Assembly (NCBI GenBank): GCA_937899785.1 | Contig: CALCCG010000034.1 | Coordinates: 1 to 43,508, forward strand | From: an uncultured Erythrobacter sp. | GTDB lineage: Bacteria > Pseudomonadota > Alphaproteobacteria > Sphingomonadales > Sphingomonadaceae | Length of the DNA: 43,508 bases | Direction: 5' to 3' | In this document: positions 27,082 to 37,169 of the stretch, piece after piece | Numbering within the stretch: position 1 is the stretch's first letter | How the letters are laid out: each line of letters begins with the position of its first letter | The notes under the pieces: model-generated | Seen by the model: the letters and a program-made list of their open reading frames with translations, nothing else | Databases searched by the model: none | What the model was told of the DNA's origin: nothing | Program-made: the position numbers and the translations under genes

Positions 27082-27951
27082 GTGCCCTCACTCAAGGAAC
27101 TCAAAGGTCGGATCAACTCGGTCAAATCGACCCAGAAGATCACCAAGGCCAAACAGATGGTTGCCGCGGCCAAGCTGCGCCGCGCGCAAGCCGCCGCCGA
27201 AGCCGCGCGTCCCTATGCCGAGCGTCTGTCGGGCGTGATGGCCTCGCTCGCCAGCAAGGTCACCGGAGATGGTGCGCCCAAGCTGCTTTCGGGCACGGGA
27301 TCCGACAGCCGCGTGCTCCTCGTCGTGGTCAACACCGACAAGGGTCTGTGCGGCGGTCTCAACTCGAACCTCGTCAAGGCGGCCAAAGCCAAAGCGCAAG
27401 ATCTGATCGCGGATGGCAAAGATGTGACCTTCTATCTCGTCGGCAAGAAGGGCCGCGCGCCGCTGGCCCGCGATTTTGCCAATCAGATCGGCAAACATTT
27501 TGACACCAGCGTCGTGAAAACGCCCGGCTTCGACGAAGCCGACGCGATTGGCACCGAGCTGCTCGAAATGTTCGAGGCAGGCGCGTTTGATGTCGCGCAC
27601 CTCGTCTATCCCACTTTCAAGAGCGCGCTGGCGCAAGACCCGACGATCGATCAGCTGATCCCGGTTCCCTCCCCCGAGGCGAGCGAAGACAGCGGCGCGG
27701 TTGTCGAATACGAGCCGGGCGAAGAGGAAATCCTCGAAGCTCTGCTGCCGCGTTATGTGAAGACGCAGCTGTTTGGCGCGCTGCTCGAACGCGAAGCGTC
27801 CGAACACGGCGCCTCGATGACCGCGATGGATAACGCCACGCGCAACGCCGGCGACCTCATCAAGGATTTGACGATCCAATACAACCGCAGCCGTCAGGCC
27901 GCGATTACGACCGAACTTATTGAAATTATTGCTGGCGCTGAAGCGCTCTAA
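27082..27951 (+). CDS. atpG: F1 ATP synthase gamma subunit (AtpG)
   Basis: This is the central rotor subunit of F1, 289 residues, normal length. The N-terminal [33 protein letters not shown] is the long coiled-coil helix, and [10 protein letters not shown] (about 93-102) is the signature. The C-terminal helix contains [20 protein letters not shown] near residues 240-260, as in all AtpG. It starts with GTG at 27082, 13 bp after atpA, with AAGAGG upstream, and is followed by atpD after 23 bp. Confidence 0.97.
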   Translation: MPSLKELKGRINSVKSTQKITKAKQMVAAAKLRRAQAAAEAARPYAERLSGVMASLASKVTGDGAPKLLSGTGSDSRVLLVVVNTDKGLCGGLNSNLVKAAKAKAQDLIADGKDVTFYLVGKKGRAPLARDFANQIGKHFDTSVVKTPGFDEADAIGTELLEMFEAGAFDVAHLVYPTFKSALAQDPTIDQLIPVPSPEASEDSGAVVEYEPGEEEILEALLPRYVKTQLFGALLEREASEHGASMTAMDNATRNAGDLIKDLTIQYNRSRQAAITTELIEIIAGAEAL

Positions 27952-27962
27952 TCGAAGGCTAA

Positions 27963-29429
<1,467 letters not shown>

Positions 29430-29434
29430 GAGCC

Positions 29435-29635
29435 ATGGTCGCGGAGACCCTCAACGCTCCTTTACGGCTGGAGGACTGTGTCAACGACACCTGCCCCTGG
29501 TCGGGAAAGCCGGTCTCCGCTGACAGTCTGACGCTGTATCGCGGCCAGGTCCTTGGGTTCTGCAATCCCGGCTGTCGGGACAAATTTGAAGCGGCCACAA
29601 AGCACTTTGACGCGGCGATTGACGCGGACTTTTGA
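29435..29635 (+). CDS. Small YHS/TRASH-like metal-binding protein inserted in the atp operon
   Basis: This 66-residue protein starts 5 bp after the atpD stop. It has four cysteines arranged C15-x4-C20 and C43-x3-C47, flanked by CPWSGKPVS and GFCNPGCRDKFE. The last part resembles the C-terminal half of YHS/TRASH zinc-ribbon-like domains (YRGQxxGFCxPxCRDKF). Such domains bind metal ions in heavy-metal sensors or transporters. A small soluble protein with one such motif could bind zinc or copper, but this is inference. The tight junction with atpD suggests cotranscription with ATP synthase genes. Confidence 0.75.
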   Translation: MVAETLNAPLRLEDCVNDTCPWSGKPVSADSLTLYRGQVLGFCNPGCRDKFEAATKHFDAAIDADF

Positions 29636-29657
29636 GCCTTTGGCGACGAGTTGAGCC

Positions 29658-30236
29658 ATGATCACTGACGCCCTAATCGCGGCCGCGCTTGCTGTGTTGC
29701 CATTGCCACCTTCGGCGAATGAGACGGACAAGAATGCCGCTCCTGCCGATCGGCCGTCTGCGATTATCGCCGAGCTCGTCACACTGGGGTTCGAAGTCTG
29801 CCCGGCGATTGAGCGGGCACAAGGTGACAAGGGCTGGACCAGAAAGCTCGAACAACTCGGCTACGATTTCGAGTCAACCACTGGAGGGATGGTGCTGCTA
29901 GCGCGTCCCGACGCTCCCGGTGCGATTGCCCTTCATGTTGGACCAGCCAGCGGTTGGCGGCCGGACGGCAAGCCACTGAAGGCGAAGGCCTGTGTCATCT
30001 CCTTTGGTGGCGTTGAGCGCTTTGCAGACACGATCGCAGCGCTAAAGTCTGAACTCACAGCTCGCGGCTATGTGGACTACACTCCAGGCGCCGCGATCCA
30101 ACAGAATTCGCGGTTTGCGCGTCAGACCGAGCGCGGCTATCAGACCTTCCAATTCTTTGAAATGGACAACGCGAGCAACGCACATCTGCCGTTGCCCACG
30201 TCGTCTCGAACAGCGTTTCTGACTGTTGTATCCTGA
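29658..30236 (+). CDS. Unknown protein encoded between atpD and atpC
   Basis: This 192-residue protein has a short hydrophobic N-terminus (about 1-20) that could be a signal peptide or a weak anchor. A mixed alpha/beta-like region follows with cysteines C48 and C115. I recognise no family. Its ribosome site is weak (TTGAGCC before the ATG at 29658). It fits exactly between the small Cys protein and atpC in the same direction, so it is likely transcribed with the ATP synthase genes. Its role may concern ATP synthase assembly or something unrelated; nothing in the sequence decides. Confidence 0.65.
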   Translation: MITDALIAAALAVLPLPPSANETDKNAAPADRPSAIIAELVTLGFEVCPAIERAQGDKGWTRKLEQLGYDFESTTGGMVLLARPDAPGAIALHVGPASGWRPDGKPLKAKACVISFGGVERFADTIAALKSELTARGYVDYTPGAAIQQNSRFARQTERGYQTFQFFEMDNASNAHLPLPTSSRTAFLTVVS

Positions 30237-30254
30237 CCCTTTAGGACACTTGTA

Positions 30255-30512
30255 ATGCCCCTGCACTTTGAACTTGTAACGCCCGCCAAGCTGGTCCGCT
30301 CCGAAGAGGTCCACATGGTGGTCGTCCCCGGCACTGATGGCGAATTTGGCGTGCTCGAAGGCCACGCGCCGTTTATGAGCACGATCCGCGATGGCGCGGT
30401 GCAGGTGTTCAAGACGGCGGGCGCTGCGCCCGAAACCATCGAAGTGCGCGGCGGCTTTGCTGAGGTCGGCGACAGCGGCCTCACCGTGCTCGCGGAGCAT
30501 GTCGAGGGCTGA
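30255..30512 (+). CDS. atpC: F1 ATP synthase epsilon subunit, short form (AtpC)
   Basis: This is the epsilon subunit of the F1 central stalk. The 85 residues form only the N-terminal beta-sandwich domain: [42 protein letters not shown], then [18 protein letters not shown] and [10 protein letters not shown] at the end. The usual C-terminal helical hairpin (another 45-50 residues), which inhibits the enzyme in other bacteria, is absent, a trait common in several alphaproteobacteria. It starts 18 bp after the preceding gene. The next open reading frame, an exported Cys protein, begins 82 bp later. Confidence 0.95.
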   Translation: MPLHFELVTPAKLVRSEEVHMVVVPGTDGEFGVLEGHAPFMSTIRDGAVQVFKTAGAAPETIEVRGGFAEVGDSGLTVLAEHVEG

Positions 30513-30594
30513 TTGGCTGCTCTTTTTCTTTGAGCGATATTGTATTGCCGAGCGCCTGGACTTACCCTCGCCCCCGATTTGAGGGGAGATGCCT

Positions 30595-31227
30595 ATGCTG
30601 CGTCGCGGTTGGATTGCTATTGTTGGCTGCTTCGCTCTAGCCCTTGGGTCGAGTGCCACGGCGCAGGAAAGCGCCACGCAAATCTTCCAGCAGGTGATGA
30701 GCTCTCGCTCGCTCGACATGACGCCGCAGACTACTCTGGCGTTGGGTGGTGCCGCTGATGTCCTGTTCACGCAGTGCGACGATCTCTCCGTCTCCACTGA
30801 AGATCGTGTTGTGCTGGGAAGCTTCATCCAGACCGCGGCCACACGTGCAGCGGTGGGCGGTCGCTACAGCGATCCCAGCCTCTCCGAGACCCTAGGTAGC
30901 CAGGCCTCGGGGACGGCCTATTACAACGCAGCGGGTCTCTACGTGCTCAACACCTATGGCTGCGGCAAAGACGGCTCGGCCCTCTTGTCGCGGATCGCCG
31001 ATACGATTCAAGCATCAAAGGCCAAAAGCGTCGAGAGCACTTTCGTAAAGACCTGCAAGGCGCGCCATAGCGAACAAACCTGCGTGTGCACCGCCGAGGT
31101 AGGGCGCGCCGTTGATCCCAATTTCGACAACCGCACATACTCCGCTGACACGATCCGATCGATCCTCGCTGCGAATCCGTTCCTGGGAATGCAGGTCGGC
31201 ATGAAATGCGGGCTTTCAAACTACTAG
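30595..31227 (+). CDS. Exported protein with a C-terminal C-x8-CxC-x39-C motif
   Basis: This 210-residue protein has a signal peptide (about 1-24, ending SSATAQ) and a mostly helical body. Its tail has cysteines C154, C163, C165 and C205 (C-x8-C-x-C-x39-C, with CVCT at 163-166), nearly the same layout as the head of the exported protein at 17938. Other cysteines are C61 and C123. No known family is recognised. The ATG at 30595 is preferred because GAGGGGAG lies 6 bp upstream; an earlier ATG at 30589 overlaps that site. The gene lies between atpC and a prolyl oligopeptidase gene. A periplasmic or secreted role is inferred. Confidence 0.7.
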   Translation: MLRRGWIAIVGCFALALGSSATAQESATQIFQQVMSSRSLDMTPQTTLALGGAADVLFTQCDDLSVSTEDRVVLGSFIQTAATRAAVGGRYSDPSLSETLGSQASGTAYYNAAGLYVLNTYGCGKDGSALLSRIADTIQASKAKSVESTFVKTCKARHSEQTCVCTAEVGRAVDPNFDNRTYSADTIRSILAANPFLGMQVGMKCGLSNY

Positions 31228-31322
31228 GCAATCAGGCCATGGTTGTGGTCGATATCCCCCTTCACAAGCCCATTGATCCTCGCCACAACGGGCCGCAGAG
31301 ATGCCCCCATAGGAGAGGACTT

Positions 31323-33503
31323 TTGAAGCTTGTTTCCACACTCGCCATCACGGCTGCGCTCGCAATGACCTTCACCACGCCCGCCGCCGCTGACGGCCAT
31401 TCGCAGAAGGGCGAAGAGACCGCCACCGCTCCAATCCCGGGTCCTGAAGAAGACCCATACATCTGGCTTGAAGAGGCGCGCAGCGACGAAGCGCTCGCCT
31501 GGGTCGAGGCAGAGAACACCCGGACATTGGGCGTGTTGGAGGCCGATGAGCGCTTTGAGGGGCTCAAGGCCGAGGCGCTGGCGATCTACGACAGCGAAGA
31601 CCGCATCCCCTATGTGAGCTTCCGCCCCGATGGGCTGTACAACTTCTGGCAGGACAAAGAGAATCCCAAGGGTCTGCTGCGCCGCACGACTCTGGAGAGC
31701 TATCAAAGCGATGAGCCCGACTGGGAGATCGTGCTCGACATCGACGCGCTCGCCGCAGAAGAGGGCAAGGAATGGGTCTATAAGGGCTCAACCTGTCTGC
31801 CGCCCAAACTCGAAAAGTGCATGATCGCGCTCAGCGATGGGGGCGAAGACGCAACCATCATGCGCGAGTTTGACATGACGACGAAAACCTTCGTCGAAGG
31901 CGGCTTCGAGCTTTCCGAAAAGAGCCAGGGCGGCGTGCAATGGCTCGACGAAGACACGCTGTTTGTCGGCCGCGACTTTGGCGAAGGCACGCTGACGGAC
32001 AGCGAATACCCCTTCACCACGCGCGTGTGGAAACGCGGCACCGATCTGGCGGATGCAAACGAGCTCTTCCGGGGTGAGGCCAGCGATGTCTGGGCGGGCG
32101 CCAGCCTGGTCCGCGACGCCGCCGGCACAATCCACGCGACCACCGCCTTTCGCGGGGTCAGTTTCCACGAGGCGGAATATTTCTGGCTCAATCCCGACTA
32201 TGAATGGGTCAAGCTCGACATACCGAAAAAGGCCTCGCCCTACGGCATCGTCGATGGGCATATGCTGCTTTCGACCGATGTCGATTGGGCGGTGGACGGG
32301 CAGACCTTTCCGGCCGACAGCCTGATCGCGGTCAGCCTGGATGAGTTCAAGAAAGACCCCAACGCGGCGACCAAAACGCTGGTGTGGGCGCCGGGTGAGC
32401 GCCAGACCAAGCGCGGCGGCGCGATCACAGCGGGGGCGTTGTATGTGGGCCTGCTCGACAATGTTGTTGGCAAGGTTTTGAAGTTCAACTTCGAAGCCAA
32501 TGAGGATGGCGGGGCCTGGGTAAGCGAAGAGGTCGCCCTACCCGACAACGCGACCGTGGGCATCGCGGCAAGCTCCAACGAGAGCGAGCAGATCATGTTC
32601 ACGGTGACGGACTTCCTCAATCCGACGACGCTTTACTATACGGATGGATCGGGCGATCCGGCGGTGCTGAAGACCTCACCGGCTTACTTCGATCCCGCTG
32701 GCATGGATGTCGAACAGCACGAAGCCACCAGCCAGGACGGGACCAAGATCCCCTATTTCATCGTCAAGCCGGCGGGCATGGAACTGACCGGCGAGACCGC
32801 CACGCTGATGACCGGCTATGGCGGCTTCCAGATCCCGCGCCTGCCCGGCTATCTGGGATCGACCGGCAAGATGTGGCTGGAGAAAGGCGGGGCCTATGTG
32901 CTCGCCAATTTGCGCGGCGGCGGCGAGTTTGGCCCGATGTGGCATCAGACCGCTATCCGCGAAAACAAGCAGCGCACCTGGGACGATTTCATCGCAGTGG
33001 GTGAGGATCTGGTGGCGCGCGGCTTCACCAGCCCGGAACATCTGGGCATACAGGGCGGCTCGCAAGGGGGCCTGCTGGTGGGCACCGCCTTTACCCAGCG
33101 CCCGGATCTGTTTGGCGCGGCGATTGTGCAGATCCCGCTGTTCGACATGGTGCGCTATCACCTGATCGGGCGCGGCGCGTCGTGGATCGGCGAATACGGC
33201 GATCCTCGCATCCCCGAACAGCGCGAATGGATCGATGGCTATTCGCCCTATCAAAAGATCGCCGAGGGCGTGGATTATCCCATGCCGTTCCTGTGGGCCT
33301 CGACCGCGGATGACCGCACCCACCCCGCGCACGCGCGCAAAGGCGCGGCGAAACTTAAAGGTCTTGGTCAGCCTTACCTCTATTACGAGGACACAACCGG
33401 AGGCCACTCTGGCGGCGTTGACAACGAACAGCGCGCCAAGCTTCAGGCGTTGCAATATGTGTACCTGATGCAAAGGCTGATGGACGAACGCGACGGCGGT
33501 TAG
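31323..33503 (+). CDS. Secreted prolyl oligopeptidase family S9 peptidase
   Basis: This 726-residue serine peptidase is likely exported: the N-terminus (LVSTLAITAALAMTFTTPAAA) is a signal peptide cleaved after about residue 22. The N-terminal beta-propeller region begins DPYIWLEE. The catalytic domain has Ser580 in GGSQGGLLVG, Asp663 in STADDRTHPAHA and His695 in TTGGHSGG. Members cleave short peptides after proline; others cleave other bonds. The start is a TTG at 31323 with an excellent AGGAGAGG site 4 bp upstream; longer versions of the frame lack a signal peptide. A hairpin terminator follows at 33548. Confidence 0.9.
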   Translation: MKLVSTLAITAALAMTFTTPAAADGHSQKGEETATAPIPGPEEDPYIWLEEARSDEALAWVEAENTRTLGVLEADERFEGLKAEALAIYDSEDRIPYVSFRPDGLYNFWQDKENPKGLLRRTTLESYQSDEPDWEIVLDIDALAAEEGKEWVYKGSTCLPPKLEKCMIALSDGGEDATIMREFDMTTKTFVEGGFELSEKSQGGVQWLDEDTLFVGRDFGEGTLTDSEYPFTTRVWKRGTDLADANELFRGEASDVWAGASLVRDAAGTIHATTAFRGVSFHEAEYFWLNPDYEWVKLDIPKKASPYGIVDGHMLLSTDVDWAVDGQTFPADSLIAVSLDEFKKDPNAATKTLVWAPGERQTKRGGAITAGALYVGLLDNVVGKVLKFNFEANEDGGAWVSEEVALPDNATVGIAASSNESEQIMFTVTDFLNPTTLYYTDGSGDPAVLKTSPAYFDPAGMDVEQHEATSQDGTKIPYFIVKPAGMELTGETATLMTGYGGFQIPRLPGYLGSTGKMWLEKGGAYVLANLRGGGEFGPMWHQTAIRENKQRTWDDFIAVGEDLVARGFTSPEHLGIQGGSQGGLLVGTAFTQRPDLFGAAIVQIPLFDMVRYHLIGRGASWIGEYGDPRIPEQREWIDGYSPYQKIAEGVDYPMPFLWASTADDRTHPAHARKGAAKLKGLGQPYLYYEDTTGGHSGGVDNEQRAKLQALQYVYLMQRLMDERDGG

Positions 33504-33547
33504 AACCGATAACGAACGGCAAACCCTGCCATTTTCGTGATCCAAGA

Positions 33548-33582
33548 GGGCCTCATCGTGCCGCGCGATGGGGCCCATTTTC
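33548..33582 (+). terminator. Probable rho-independent terminator of the S9 peptidase gene
   Basis: Arms GGGCCTCATCG (33548-33558) and CGATGGGGCCC (33566-33576) pair with one G-U, followed by ATTTTCC. The U-tract is short, so strength is uncertain. Confidence 0.6.
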
Positions 33583-33646
33583 CGATCTGTAAGCCAAGCC
33601 GACACTTTGCCTTCGGTTCACCGCAGATGATGCACGCGAAACATGG

Positions 33647-33661
33647 TTAGCGGGCGGTTAA
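33647..33661. promoter_or_regulatory. Candidate CtrA-binding site upstream of the DUF1153 gene
   Basis: On the minus strand the sequence reads TTAA-CCGCCCG-CTAA, one base from the CtrA consensus TTAA-N7-TTAA, and continues with CCAT as in many CtrA sites. It lies 93 bp before the DUF1153/SciP-type start. CtrA/SciP circuits are known in alphaproteobacteria; binding here is an inference. Confidence 0.5.
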
Positions 33662-33753
33662 AGAAACCCCGCAGCCTCACGTTAAGCGTGCTCGGCAATC
33701 CTCGCGCTCCCGGCGGCGTCGTCCGTCTGAAACGAACCAGGAGTGACCCGGAA

Positions 33754-33993
33754 ATGGCGTACCCCCGCGACATGTCCATCGCCGATGCAATCAAGCAATA
33801 CGGCCTACCCCGAAGCCATCGCGTGCACTGGTCCGACGCCCGCAAGGCCGACGTTGTGCAAGCGGTTCACGACCGCGTCATCAGCTTCCACGAAGCGCGC
33901 GAGCGCTATCTGCTAAGCCGCGGTGAATTTGAAAAGTGGGAACAGGATTTTCCACCCGGGCGTCCCGCTCAACCGGTGAGCGAAGACGCCTAA
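33754..33993 (+). CDS. DUF1153 family protein, SciP-like
   Basis: This 79-residue protein has the DUF1153 HTH-like fold: VHWSDARKADVVQAVHDRVISFHEARERYLLSRGEFEKWEQDF, with the same pattern of W, RKA-VV-AV, ISFHEA-RY-LS-EF and W as Caulobacter SciP. SciP is a small CtrA-inhibiting protein that binds near CtrA sites and switches off CtrA-activated genes in G1/swarmer cells. Several DUF1153 paralogs exist per genome, so the exact SciP ortholog cannot be proved. AGGAG lies 11 bp upstream of the ATG; the longer open frame upstream lacks homology. A near-consensus CtrA site lies 93 bp upstream. It converges with the SOUL gene (25 bp). Confidence 0.88.
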   Translation: MAYPRDMSIADAIKQYGLPRSHRVHWSDARKADVVQAVHDRVISFHEARERYLLSRGEFEKWEQDFPPGRPAQPVSEDA

Positions 33994-34018
33994 GGGTGCG
34001 CCTCAATCGCGCGTTTGA

Positions 34019-34678
34019 TCACGGGACGACGACTTCGATCAGAACCTCGTTCCGGCGCATCTGTCCGGGAACCATGGGCGCATCGTAAAAGGCGTATTCG
34101 AAGTCACCCTTGGGCGTGAGGCCCTGCTTGCCGACCCATTCGCTCAGGAAATCTTCCATCTGCGCAAGGTCGCTGGCGGAGCCGTAGCCGTTGAACTTGA
34201 CCGCCGCGACGCGCCGCGCGGGCACCGTTGTCAGGGTGATATCGTCAGGCGCGGTCGGCAGGGTGTCCATGGTAAACTTGGCCGGCATGACAAAGCGCAT
34301 GCGCCAGCGGTCGGTTTCGGTTTCCTCCTGCAAGACAGGCGCGGTCATCGCGATCTTCTGATCCTGATCGACGCGCTCTTGCAAAACCGGCGCGGTCATC
34401 GCGATCTTTTCGCCGCCGTCGGGCCGGTCCTGGCCAAAGATGTACGCCGCCAGACGCCGGAAACTGCGCCCACTGGCTTGGCGCCGATCGCCGGAATGGA
34501 CCACTTCGGCGACGATCATGGGTTCATAGTCGCGCAGCTCAAACGCCTCTTCGGCCGCGACAATGGCGTAGGCTGGCTCTTCGCTGCCGTCGCGATATTG
34601 CGCGTAGCTCACACTCGCCACCGCCGCTGCGCCCAGCGCTACGCCGACCCCAATACCAAGCCGCTTGGTCCAACCCAT
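34019..34678 (-). CDS. SOUL/HBP heme-binding family protein with internal duplication
   Basis: This 219-residue protein has an N-terminal hydrophobic segment (about 7-27) that suggests export or an anchor, followed by a SOUL/HBP-like beta barrel. The FELRDYEPMIVAEV strand, the SFRRLAAYIFGQ segment and the MTAPV motif all fit. The KIAMTAPVLQE segment occurs twice (91-101 and 108-118), 17 residues apart, because of a 51-bp repeat in the DNA; normal family members have it once. Heme binding in the SOUL family varies. The ATG at 34678 (MGWTK) is favoured over that at 34687, whose codon overlaps the AAAGG ribosome site. It is downstream of glmU on the same strand. Confidence 0.85.
   Translation of the reverse strand: MGWTKRLGIGVGVALGAAAVASVSYAQYRDGSEEPAYAIVAAEEAFELRDYEPMIVAEVVHSGDRRQASGRSFRRLAAYIFGQDRPDGGEKIAMTAPVLQERVDQDQKIAMTAPVLQEETETDRWRMRFVMPAKFTMDTLPTAPDDITLTTVPARRVAAVKFNGYGSASDLAQMEDFLSEWVGKQGLTPKGDFEYAFYDAPMVPGQMRRNEVLIEVVVP
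34326..34408. repeat. 51-bp direct duplication in the SOUL gene
   Basis: The 32-bp stretches 34326-34357 and 34377-34408 are offset by exactly 51 bp (17 codons) and differ at three positions (28/79, 34/85 and 37/88 within the 343xx numbers). The 18-bp core 34340-34357 equals 34391-34408 exactly. The reading frame is kept. Confidence 0.9.
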
Positions 34679-34827
34679 ATTCGTCATCCTTTCGCTATCT
34701 CTAACACCAGCAGTTACGCGCGCGAAAGGTTCCCGGATGAGCGGGAGACGTAGTTGCAGCGATCACCCCCCGCGCGCCCCGCCCTGGATCGCGAGTTCTG
34801 CCACTTCGTCTCCATCATGGAGCGACT

Positions 34828-36183
34828 TCATGCGTCTTTCTTCGATGCCTCTTTCTTGCGCTTCATGGTGTCGTGAAAGCGATCGGCCCAGCCATCTTTG
34901 ACAAGCTGCTCAGCGCGCACCATGCGCAATTCGCCGGCCGCAACGTCGCGGGTTACGGCTGAGCCTGCGGCAATGATAGCGTCGGCCCCGATCTTGACCG
35001 GTGCGATCAAGGCGCTGTTGGAGCCGATAAACGCCCGGGCGCCGACAGTGGTGTTGTATTTGAAATAGCCATCGTAATTGCAGGTGATCGTGCCCGCACC
35101 GATATTGGCGTATTCGCCGATGTCCGCGTCGCCCAAATAGGTGAGGTGGCTGGCCTTGGCCCCCTTGCCGAGCACCGCCTTCTTCATTTCGACGAAGTTG
35201 CCGACAAAGCTGTCTTCTTCCATGATGGCGCCCGGGCGCAGGCGCGCGAACGGGCCCGCCGCAGCCCCGCTGGCGATCGTGGCGCCCTCAATATGGCTGT
35301 AGGCTTTGATGTGGACATGGTCTGCGATGGTGACACCGGGTCCGAAAATGACATGAGGGTCAATCGTAACATCGCGCCCTAATGTGGTGTCATAGCTGAA
35401 GAAAACAGTCTCAGGAGCGCGAAGGCTTGCCCCTTGCGCCATCGCCTGATTTCGGCGTGCAGCCTGCCAGCGTACCTCGGCGGCGGCGAGTTCGGCGCGG
35501 CTGTTCACGCCAGCCACCTCGTCTTCATGGGCTTCGACAACGACCACGCGGTCACCCCGAGCGATCGCGCCGGTGGCCACATCGGGGAGGTAGTATTCGC
35601 CTTGCGCGTTGTCGTTGCCGACCGCGTCAAGCAGCGGCCACATATCGTCTGAATGCGCCACGATTAAACCCGAATTGCACAGATCGACTGCGCGCTCAGC
35701 CTCGCTCGCATCTTTGAATTCGACCATTTTCCCAACCGTCCCATCGCTGTCCGCGATGATGCGGCCATAGGCAAGCGGGTCCGATGGACGAAAGCCGAGC
35801 ACCGCGACTTTGGCTCCGTCCACCAGCGCTTCGACCAGACGCTGAACGGTAACACTCTTCACCATGGGCACATCGCCAAAGCAGACGAGGATATTACCAG
35901 TGAACCCTTCGAGAGCGCCCTTTGCCTGCAGCGCAGCGTGGGCGGTGCCCAATTGCGGCTCTTGCAAAGCGGTGGTGACCGGATACCCCTCCAAGGCTGC
36001 GTCAAGCTGCTCGCGCCGATCACCGGCAACCACCACAATGCGCTCCGGTGCGAGCGGGGCCAGACTGTCCAGCAGGTGCATCAGCATCGGCTTGCCCGCG
36101 ATGGGGTGAAGGACCTTGTGCAGGTCGCTCTTCATCCGCGTGCCTTTGCCCGCAGCCAGAACAATCACGGCTAAATCAGTCAT
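34828..36183 (-). CDS. glmU: Bifunctional UDP-N-acetylglucosamine pyrophosphorylase / glucosamine-1-phosphate N-acetyltransferase
   Basis: GlmU makes UDP-GlcNAc, the precursor of peptidoglycan and lipopolysaccharide, in the cytoplasm. The 451 residues are typical. The N-terminal uridyltransferase has LAAGKGTRMKSDLHKVLHPIAGKPM (about 10-34) with the GxGxR loop, and the C-terminal left-handed beta-helix acetyltransferase contains NFVEMKKAVLGKGAKASHLTYLGDADIG and GAGTITCNYDG. The start ATG is 36181-36183. It diverges from the HAD-phosphatase gene and precedes the SOUL gene by 149 bp on the same strand. Confidence 0.97.
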   Translation of the reverse strand: MTDLAVIVLAAGKGTRMKSDLHKVLHPIAGKPMLMHLLDSLAPLAPERIVVVAGDRREQLDAALEGYPVTTALQEPQLGTAHAALQAKGALEGFTGNILVCFGDVPMVKSVTVQRLVEALVDGAKVAVLGFRPSDPLAYGRIIADSDGTVGKMVEFKDASEAERAVDLCNSGLIVAHSDDMWPLLDAVGNDNAQGEYYLPDVATGAIARGDRVVVVEAHEDEVAGVNSRAELAAAEVRWQAARRNQAMAQGASLRAPETVFFSYDTTLGRDVTIDPHVIFGPGVTIADHVHIKAYSHIEGATIASGAAAGPFARLRPGAIMEEDSFVGNFVEMKKAVLGKGAKASHLTYLGDADIGEYANIGAGTITCNYDGYFKYNTTVGARAFIGSNSALIAPVKIGADAIIAAGSAVTRDVAAGELRMVRAEQLVKDGWADRFHDTMKRKKEASKKDA

Positions 36184-36300
36184 TCTACGTCCCGTCTTGT
36201 CTGGGGCTCGCCTTGGTGCGGCCCCACGCTATTCTACGATCGAAGCGGCTTGGCAGCAAATGCTTGCGGTTTGAAGTCGATTACACCACCGGTGCCCAGT

Positions 36301-37011
36301 ATGAGCGATCTCCCCTATGAAACCATCGGATTCGACCTCGATGGGACCCTTCTCGACACATTTCGCGACCTTGGAGCGGCGGTAAATCATGCGCTGGCGC
36401 TTGGCGGGTTTGCTCCGGTGCCGATGGAATCGAGCCAGGACCTGATCGGTGGCGGCGCGAAAATCATGCTCGCGCAAGCGGTCAACGCCCAAGGGGGTCT
36501 GCCGGGGGGCCTGGAGGGGAACGACTTCCGCTCGCTCTACAAGGCCATGCTGCGCTTTTACGCGGACAACAACGCGGTCTACACCACCCCCTACCCGCAC
36601 GCGCGGGACGTTGTCGCCGGGCTGGCCGCGCGGGGGATCAAGATGGCGGTGGTCACCAACAAGTTTGAGAGCTTTGCCCGATCGATCCTGACCGAGCTGG
36701 ACTTTCTTGAACCGTTCGAAACCGTGATTGGCGGCGACACGATGGGCAAAGGGGCCGATGGACAGTTCCGCTCCAAGCCCTTCGCTGATCCGATCGTTGA
36801 AGCGCGCAAACGGTGCGCGTCAGACCCGGATCATCCGGGGCCCTTCGCGTTTGTTGGCGACAGCTCCTACGACGTCAAAGCCGCGCGCGCGGCCGGAGTG
36901 CCGGTTATCGCCGCAGGCTATGGGTATTGCGACGCGGCCCCTGATCAATTGGGAGCGGACGCGGTGATCGATTCGCTCGACCAGCTTTTGCCCTCTCTCG
37001 CCGAGCTCTAA
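36301..37011 (+). CDS. HAD phosphatase, phosphoglycolate phosphatase-like
   Basis: This 236-residue HAD-superfamily hydrolase has motif I FDLDGTLLDT (about residues 11-20), motif II VVTNKFESFA, the lysine SKPFADPI and motif IV FVGDSSYDVKAA (about 190-200). Subfamily features fit phosphoglycolate phosphatases (Gph), which detoxify 2-phosphoglycolate, but other small phosphoesters are possible. A GYGYCDAAPDQLGADAVIDSLDQL ending is also Gph-like. The ATG at 36301 begins MSDLPYE; the longer frame adds an unrelated stretch. It diverges from glmU. Confidence 0.88.
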   Translation: MSDLPYETIGFDLDGTLLDTFRDLGAAVNHALALGGFAPVPMESSQDLIGGGAKIMLAQAVNAQGGLPGGLEGNDFRSLYKAMLRFYADNNAVYTTPYPHARDVVAGLAARGIKMAVVTNKFESFARSILTELDFLEPFETVIGGDTMGKGADGQFRSKPFADPIVEARKRCASDPDHPGPFAFVGDSSYDVKAARAAGVPVIAAGYGYCDAAPDQLGADAVIDSLDQLLPSLAEL

Positions 37012-37169
37012 TCAACCCGGTGACCTTACGGCATCGCTGCCTGTTTCAGTTTGTGCCATTCACCCTGTTGCAACGCACCACCAAAAGTGCCACGCAGCGC
37101 CGTCGATTTTGCTTTACGCGCGCGTCAAGCGCGCAGCCCCCCAACGAAAAGTCTAGAGAGGAATATTCC

